Assembly: GCA_013694635.1 (NCBI GenBank)
Contig: JACDCA010000597.1
Location: 1-5,286 of the forward strand
Direction of reading: 5' to 3'
From: Acidobacteriota bacterium
GTDB taxonomy: Bacteria > Acidobacteriota > Vicinamibacteria > Vicinamibacterales > 2-12-FULL-66-21
Length of the DNA stretch: 5,286 nt
Program-made: the position numbers and the translations under genes
Notes under the pieces: generated by a model
What the model saw: only the letters and a program-made list of their open reading frames with translations
Databases searched by the model: none
What the model was told of the DNA's origin: nothing
Part shown: one piece after another, positions 4,864-5,286 of the stretch
How positions within the stretch are numbered: the stretch's first letter is position 1
Layout: every line of letters starts with the position of its first letter

Positions 4864-5286
4864 GCGTCACCCGACGGAAGCTCCTGATGGGCGTCGGCGC
4901 GACGGCGATCGCGCAGGCGCTTCCCATCTTTCGACCCACATCCGCTCAGGGTCAGACGCCCGGCACACAGGCGCCGCAGCCGCCGCTGACCTCGGGCAGT
5001 CAGACAACGTCCGCGCCACCCGTGCCACGTGACGGTCGCTACGTTCCCGTCCGCACGCTCAACGGCTGGACACTCCCGTGGCGGATGAACAATGGCGTCA
5101 AAGAGTTTCATCTCGTCGCCGAGGAAATCGTGCACGAATTTGCCCCCGGCTCGAAGGCCACCTGCTGGGGCTACAACGGCAGCACGCCCGGACCGACGAT
5201 CGAGGCGGTCGAAGGCGACAGGGTTCGCATCCTCGTCACAAACCGCCTGGGCGAGCATACGACGGTTCATTGGCATGGTCTGATAC
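4860..5286 (+). CDS. multicopper oxidase (copper oxidase), N-terminal part, continues past window
   Basis: From ATG 4860, 142 codons stay open to the right edge. The N-terminus MSVTRRKLLMGVGATAIAQALP is a twin-arginine-type signal (T-R5-R6-K-L-L, then a hydrophobic core), consistent with export of a folded copper enzyme. A Pro/Gln/Thr-rich linker (about 31-57) follows. The first cupredoxin domain then starts: TLNGWTLPWRMNNGVKEFHLVAEE, CWGYNGSTPGPTIEAVEGDRVRILVTNRL, then HTTVHWHG. H137-W-H139 is the first pair of trinuclear-centre copper ligands of multicopper oxidases; the other ligand motifs (HxxHxH, HCHxxxH) would be downstream. Known relatives such as CueO and PcoA/CopA oxidise Cu(I) or organics in the periplasm using oxygen. 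Copper detoxification fits the adjoining efflux factor and the upstream two-component system. No Met-rich insert is visible in the part shown. The fold is certain; the exact substrate is inferred. Confidence 0.93.
   Translation, partial: MSVTRRKLLMGVGATAIAQALPIFRPTSAQGQTPGTQAPQPPLTSGSQTTSAPPVPRDGRYVPVRTLNGWTLPWRMNNGVKEFHLVAEEIVHEFAPGSKATCWGYNGSTPGPTIEAVEGDRVRILVTNRLGEHTTVHWHGLI

Noticed and set aside
4764..5276. Minus-strand 170-codon frame over the end of the efflux gene and the oxidase start
   Set aside because: The plus strand carries a multicopper oxidase start with Tat-type signal and HWHG motif. The antisense product has no recognisable feature.

Overview
The window is a compact, GC-rich stretch (by eye roughly mid-60s percent GC, not computed) from a Gram-negative bacterium. 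An outer-membrane efflux factor, a Tat-type exported oxidase and a periplasmic c-type cytochrome all imply a two-membrane envelope. I cannot name the species. The composition and gene style would fit Acidobacteriota, a proteobacterium or a similar soil or sediment lineage. The theme is envelope copper (or related metal) handling.

Layout: five genes and the start of a sixth lie around one divergent promoter region at 1152-1325. On the minus strand, reading leftward, come (i) an exported protein with a Met/His-rich 30-residue tandem repeat and a C-terminal YHS-like domain (375-1151), then, 16 bases later, (ii) a membrane-anchored or exported c-type cytochrome with a CAACH haem motif, cut by the left window edge (1-358). 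On the plus strand come (iii) an OmpR/PhoB-family response regulator (1326-2015), (iv) an overlapping sensor histidine kinase (2002-3399), and, after a 78-base gap with its own regulatory sequences, (v) a TolC/CusC-like outer-membrane factor (3478-4863) and (vi) a multicopper oxidase joined to it by a 4-base ATGA overlap (4860 to the right edge).

How they may work together: the two-component pair resembles CusRS/CopRS metal-sensing systems. A near-identical AT-rich 15-base element, TGAA[C/A]ACAATTTAAT, stands out from the GC-rich background. It occurs once in the divergent region (1228-1242) and once upstream of the outer-membrane factor (3408-3422). The simplest reading is that it is the regulator's own binding site, giving autoregulation and coordinate control of both arms. 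The outer-membrane factor would export metal or another substrate, the multicopper oxidase would oxidise Cu(I) in the periplasm, and the MDHSKM-repeat YHS protein would bind or buffer copper. The cytochrome's role is open: it could be an electron-transfer partner or a respiratory component.

The least familiar part is the minus-strand pair, a Met/His-repeat YHS protein with a c-type cytochrome, placed opposite a copper-type two-component system. No RNA genes, insertion sequences, CRISPR arrays or convincing rho-independent terminators were seen. No stretch longer than 300 bases lacks a gene.
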